In this document: positions 14,530-16,403 of the stretch, piece after piece | Layout: each line of letters begins with the position of its first letter | Position numbering within the stretch: position 1 is the stretch's first letter | Assembly: GCA_041859375.1 (NCBI GenBank) | Contig: JBHEKP010000204.1 | Location: 1 to 16,403, forward strand | Length of the DNA stretch: 16,403 bases | Direction of reading: 5' to 3' | DNA from: JBHEKP01 sp041859375 | GTDB taxonomy: Bacteria > Hydrogenedentota > Hydrogenedentia > Hydrogenedentales > CAITNO01 | Program-made: the position numbers and the translations under genes | The notes under the pieces: model-generated | Databases searched by the model: none | Seen by the model: the letters and a program-made list of their open reading frames with translations, nothing else | Told to the model about the DNA's origin: nothing

Positions 14530-16403
14530 ATGGCGCTTTTGCTGCTGATAGCGGCGGCGGTGGCCGTCGGTCGTGTTTTTGGCAGGCTGCTCCCCCTTGG
14601 TGAGGGGGTGGAGGGCTGGTTTGTCCGCACGGTGCTGGGGCTGGCGGTGTGCGCGGCGCTGGCGCTGTGGGTGGGCCTGCATTCGCTGCTGGCGGCGCAG
14701 GCCGCGCTGCTGTGCCTGGTGCTGGCGGGGGTGATGGCCGAGGGCATGGCCTGGACCTACACCCGCCCGGCGCGGCGTCGGTCCGCGGCGGCAAAGGCCG
14801 GGGCGGAGGGGGCCGGGGAAAGGGAGGCGCGCCCGGCGGGGATTCCATGGTTTGACGCGCTGCTCCTGTGCCTGGCGGGAACGGCGCTGGTGACGGCCTT
14901 CTTCGGCGCGTGGGCGCCGCTTTCGGACGGGCGGGCGGCGGCGGGCGTGATGGCCCTGGCGAAGGAGTACGCCCGCGCGGGCAGCCTGGGCTTCACCGAG
15001 AACGCGCCGGATTCGGGCGCGCCCCACCTGATGCGGACGCTGCACGCCCTGGTCTGGTCGGGCAGCGGTGAGCGCGCGGCGACGCTGCTTTCCTGGTCGG
15101 CGGGGCTGCTGGCCTGCATGGGGGTCTTTTTGGCGGGCAGGCGCGCGGCGGGACCGCGCGCGGGCGCGGCGGCGGCGGCGGTGTTCGCGTCCATGCCGGT
15201 GTTTTACGATCAGGCGTCCACCGCCTCGCTTGAGATGGGTTCGGCGTTGTTTGCGGCGGCGGCGTTTCTGGTGTTCCTTGCCTGGACGGAACACCGCGAA
15301 CCGGCGCAGGCGCTTGCGGCGGGGCTGCTGGCGGGGGCCGCCTGGGGGTGTTCCCATGCCTGCGCGCCGCTGGCCGCATTGCTGCCGCTGGTGATGGTTT
15401 TTTCCGGCAGGCCGGAGCATCCCGAGGACGAAGGCACCCTGGCGCGGAGCGTCTGTCTTGTCCTGGCGGGCGGGCTGGCGGGGGCCGCGCCCTTTCTTGC
15501 GCGCACGTGGCTGGTCACGGGCGATCCTGTTTACCCTTACCTGCAGGCGCTCTTCCCCGGGCGGACGGACGGGCATCTTCCGGTGGCTTGGCTGGCCGCG
15601 GACCCGGAGGCGGCGCGCCGGGGCTTGTCCCCGGCGGGGTTGCTCCGCTATCCGTGGGATGTGCTGATGAGGCCGGCCCTGCACGGCGGCTGGTCGGAGT
15701 CGCCGGGCGGTCTTCTGGCGGCGCTGGCCCTGCCGGGGCTGCTTTTCGGGGGCCGCCGCGCGCGGCTTGCGGCGGTGCTGGCGGCGTCGGGTGGCGCGCT
15801 GTTGTGGTGGTTTGACCGGGGTTCGCTCCCGGTGCTGGCGTGGTGCGTCCCGGCGGCGGTGCTCGTGGGCGCGGGTGCGGCGTCCATGCCCGCGCTGCGC
15901 CGCGCGACGGCGGTGGCGCTGGTTGCGGGCTGCCTTTTCGGGCTGGGCCTGCAGGGCGCGCGCCTGTGGGATCAACTCCCGGTGCTGGCGGGCCGGGAGA
16001 CGCGGGAGGCCTATCTGGCGCGGCGCGTGCCGCGCTTTCCCCTGTGGCAGGCGGTTGACGCGAAGATGTCCGCCGCGCCCGAAGGCGCGCGGGTGCTGTC
16101 CCTTGACGGGGGCGGTTATTTTTCCAGCGCCGACACCCACACGAACCTGGAGGGGCTGGCCGCGAAGTCGCTGCTGGAGGGCGGCGCGCGCTGGGAATGG
16201 CTGGGGGAACGGGGTATCGTGCTGCTGGCGGTGCCGGAGGACATGATGACGCCGGACTCCCTGCTGCCGGAACCCGCACGGGAGGTGCTGACCCGGTGGC
16301 TGGACGAGCCGTCGCTGTTCCCGCTTGCGGACACGGTGGATGTGCCCCGCCTCGCCGGGGAGGGTGTGGAAAAGGTGCGGCTTTACGCCGTGGCCCGGAA
16401 CCC
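14530..16403 (+). CDS. Polytopic membrane protein resembling GT39/ArnT-type glycosyltransferases (C-terminus cut by window edge)
   Basis: The first 624 codons are visible and the frame is still open at the edge. The protein is strongly hydrophobic, with roughly nine or ten membrane spans in residues 1-480 (for example 1-16, 33-70, 109-126, 184-202, 212-250, 261-290, 306-325, 393-407, 412-427, 434-475). A soluble, probably periplasmic, C-terminal part begins near 500 (APEGARVLSLDGGGYFSSAD). The phrase RTWLVTGDPVYPYL (325-338) matches the R-x-TGNPVYP segment common in GT39/PMT-like lipid-sugar-dependent transferases, and LSDGRAAAGVMALAKEYARAGS (131-152) occupies the place of the first-loop acidic motif. 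The expected role is sugar transfer from a polyprenyl-phosphate donor on the outer face of the membrane. It lies 125 bases after the GT4 gene on the same strand, consistent with a surface-glycan pathway. The start has a modest AGGG site. Confidence 0.75.
   Translation, partial: MALLLLIAAAVAVGRVFGRLLPLGEGVEGWFVRTVLGLAVCAALALWVGLHSLLAAQAALLCLVLAGVMAEGMAWTYTRPARRRSAAAKAGAEGAGEREARPAGIPWFDALLLCLAGTALVTAFFGAWAPLSDGRAAAGVMALAKEYARAGSLGFTENAPDSGAPHLMRTLHALVWSGSGERAATLLSWSAGLLACMGVFLAGRRAAGPRAGAAAAAVFASMPVFYDQASTASLEMGSALFAAAAFLVFLAWTEHREPAQALAAGLLAGAAWGCSHACAPLAALLPLVMVFSGRPEHPEDEGTLARSVCLVLAGGLAGAAPFLARTWLVTGDPVYPYLQALFPGRTDGHLPVAWLAADPEAARRGLSPAGLLRYPWDVLMRPALHGGWSESPGGLLAALALPGLLFGGRRARLAAVLAASGGALLWWFDRGSLPVLAWCVPAAVLVGAGAASMPALRRATAVALVAGCLFGLGLQGARLWDQLPVLAGRETREAYLARRVPRFPLWQAVDAKMSAAPEGARVLSLDGGGYFSSADTHTNLEGLAAKSLLEGGARWEWLGERGIVLLAVPEDMMTPDSLLPEPAREVLTRWLDEPSLFPLADTVDVPRLAGEGVEKVRLYAVARN

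Noticed and set aside
14590..14612. CCCCC/GGGGG palindrome near the start of the membrane protein
   Set aside because: It lies inside a coherent coding frame (LLPLGEGVEGW) and is short enough to be chance in this composition.
14461..16140. 559-codon minus-strand open frame opposite the membrane protein gene
   Set aside because: Its translation is an Arg/Gln/Pro-rich artefact; the plus frame has coherent membrane spans and a GT39-like motif and stays open to the window edge.
1..16403. CRISPR arrays, tRNA or rRNA genes, insertion sequences, prophage or defence genes
   Set aside because: No regularly spaced repeats, cloverleaf-like sequences, transposase/integrase motifs or defence-type domains were recognised on either strand.

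Overview
The window reads as a high-GC bacterial chromosome segment. It carries secreted sugar-active enzymes, a Tat-exported sulfatase and a prepilin-type protein ending in a histidine-to-DG motif. That combination is typical of Planctomycetota, Lentisphaerota and Hydrogenedentota-like lineages. The taxonomic call is an inference from gene content, not from a marker gene. Coding density is high and no tRNA, rRNA, CRISPR array, transposase or integrase was seen.

Layout. (1) Positions 1-5353, minus strand: a compact three-gene run, transcribed as a Tat-type sulfatase, then a secreted FG-GAP beta-propeller protein, then a secreted pectate-lyase-like protein. The last one carries a calcium-loop segment and the beginning of an FGE-sulfatase domain cut by the window edge. 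Gaps are 38 and 7 bases, so this is probably one operon for breaking down a sulfated or pectin-like polysaccharide. (2) Positions 5482-5910, plus: a single-domain MazG-type nucleotide pyrophosphohydrolase, divergent from the sulfatase. (3) Positions 5932-6825, minus: a dihydrodipicolinate synthase/N-acetylneuraminate lyase family aldolase, convergent with mazG. (4) Positions 6973-10794, plus: a very large (1273 aa) secreted multidomain protein resembling GH42 beta-galactosidases but apparently lacking the usual catalytic glutamates. It is followed after 16 bases by a PHP-family phosphatase resembling histidinol-phosphatase (10811-11704). (5) Positions 11765-12733, minus: a prepilin-like protein with its own AT-rich promoter and a clear intrinsic terminator. 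(6) Positions 12734-13189: 456 bases without a convincing gene, lower in GC than the surroundings. (7) Positions 13190-16403, plus: a GT4 glycosyltransferase and a large polytopic membrane protein resembling GT39-type glycosyltransferases, cut by the right edge. These two look like a surface-glycan assembly pair.

The most interesting material is the left operon, where a lyase is fused to an FGE-type domain beside a sulfatase, and the degenerate GH42-like giant. Both partial genes (1-1909 minus and 14530-16403 plus) run off the window. Many long open frames opposite the real genes are by-products of high GC and were left out.
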